This document shows, piece by piece, positions 63,732 to 64,000 of a stretch of 64,000 nucleotides of DNA. The position numbers and the translations under genes are program-made. How positions within the stretch are numbered: the first letter of the stretch is position 1; every line of letters starts with the position of its first letter. The stretch spans positions 1-64,000 of the forward strand of contig NZ_FQVF01000025.1 of the NCBI RefSeq assembly GCF_900129155.1, in the 5' to 3' direction. The notes below the pieces were generated by a model. That model did not search any database. It was not told the origin of the DNA and saw nothing but the letters and a program-made list of their open reading frames with translations. This DNA comes from Marinomonas polaris DSM 16579. GTDB taxonomy: Bacteria; Pseudomonadota; Gammaproteobacteria; Pseudomonadales; Marinomonadaceae.

Positions 63732-64000
63732 CTACTTCAAATGACCGGCATTATGAAGTTCTCTATCTTTCTCCACTGGCGGAGTCCACTGATACTGCCA
63801 AGTTTCAGTTAGAGGCTGTCCGTTAGCTTCCAAGTGAACCGTTAAGTTAATTGGCTTAGACTTCCCTTTCGGTGGTACCAAATCAAACATCGCACGGTAA
63901 CCATCGATAGAATGCAGTGGTCGAGCCGATTCGATTTCGACTCTTCCTTCAGACGACGTAATCACCGCTTTCACTTTCGTATCATTGCCTAACATAGCTA
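63732..64000 (-). CDS. opgG: periplasmic glucan biosynthesis protein OpgG, C-terminal part
   Basis: Only the last 89 or so codons are in the window; the frame stays open through position 64000. The visible part, with SIDGYRAMFDLVPP and LTETWQYQWTPP, fits the C-terminal immunoglobulin-like domain of OpgG/MdoG, which is needed for osmoregulated periplasmic glucan synthesis. The paralogue OpgD shares this domain, so OpgG is preferred but not certain. Confidence 0.72.
   Translation of the reverse strand, partial: AMLGNDTKVKAVITSSEGRVEIESARPLHSIDGYRAMFDLVPPKGKSKPINLTVHLEANGQPLTETWQYQWTPPVEKDRELHNAGHLK

Overview
The window is a core stretch of a gammaproteobacterial chromosome. Protein lengths, motifs and gene order (ribF-ileS-lspA-fkpB-ispH; rplU-rpmA-obgE-proB; ssb-yajR beside uvrA; the continuous rplK-to-rplQ ribosomal block; birA-coaX-SPOR gene-tRNA cluster-secE) fit an Oceanospirillales/Pseudomonadales-type bacterium, most like Marinomonas. 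That genus call is inference from recalled similarity; no search was run. I saw no insertion sequence, integrase, CRISPR array, prophage or toxin-antitoxin module.

Layout. 1-384: leader and promoter of an rRNA operon whose 16S gene starts at the left edge (minus strand). 385-7757 (minus): murJ, ribF, ileS, lspA, fkpB and ispH, for cell-wall lipid II export, flavin cofactors, Ile-tRNA, lipoprotein processing and isoprenoids. rpsT diverges from murJ. 8342-11766 (minus): rplU-rpmA, a terminator, then obgE-proB-dgkA. ispB diverges from rplU. 13109-16901 holds a hydrolase gene, fabA-fabB (unsaturated fatty acids) and two acyltransferase genes. 18061-24000 (minus) holds an M16 metalloprotease, smrA, ssb and yajR, with uvrA divergent behind a LexA-type box.

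27108-57349 (minus) is one block of nearly the whole transcription and translation core: secE-nusG, rplKAJL-rpoBC, the str operon (rpsL, rpsG, fusA, tuf), then the S10, spc and alpha operons ending in rplQ. Most spacers are a few bases. The few wide ones carry RNA structure: an L10 leader, an attenuator before rpoB, an S7-type spacer, and three spacers I cannot assign (rpsJ-rplC, rpsN-rpsH, rpmJ-rpsM). Upstream lies a tRNA cluster (Tyr, Gly, Thr, Trp) from which the usual second tuf gene is missing, then the SPOR-like gene, coaX and birA.

60386-64000 is the accessory end: a secreted alpha/beta hydrolase, a GNAT protein, a GH1 beta-glucosidase and the 3' end of opgG.

The coding content is ordinary housekeeping and I do not see a new multi-gene system. 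The most unusual signal is non-coding: a nearly perfect 46-position hairpin that begins at the rpsN stop codon and fills most of the 129-base rpsN-rpsH spacer. Its non-Watson-Crick pairs are mostly G-U on the mRNA strand only. Secondary signals are competing helices in the rpsJ-rplC spacer, a helically phased CT(T)AAA array before the beta-glucosidase gene, a 10-residue insertion in EF-Tu, and the loss of tufB.
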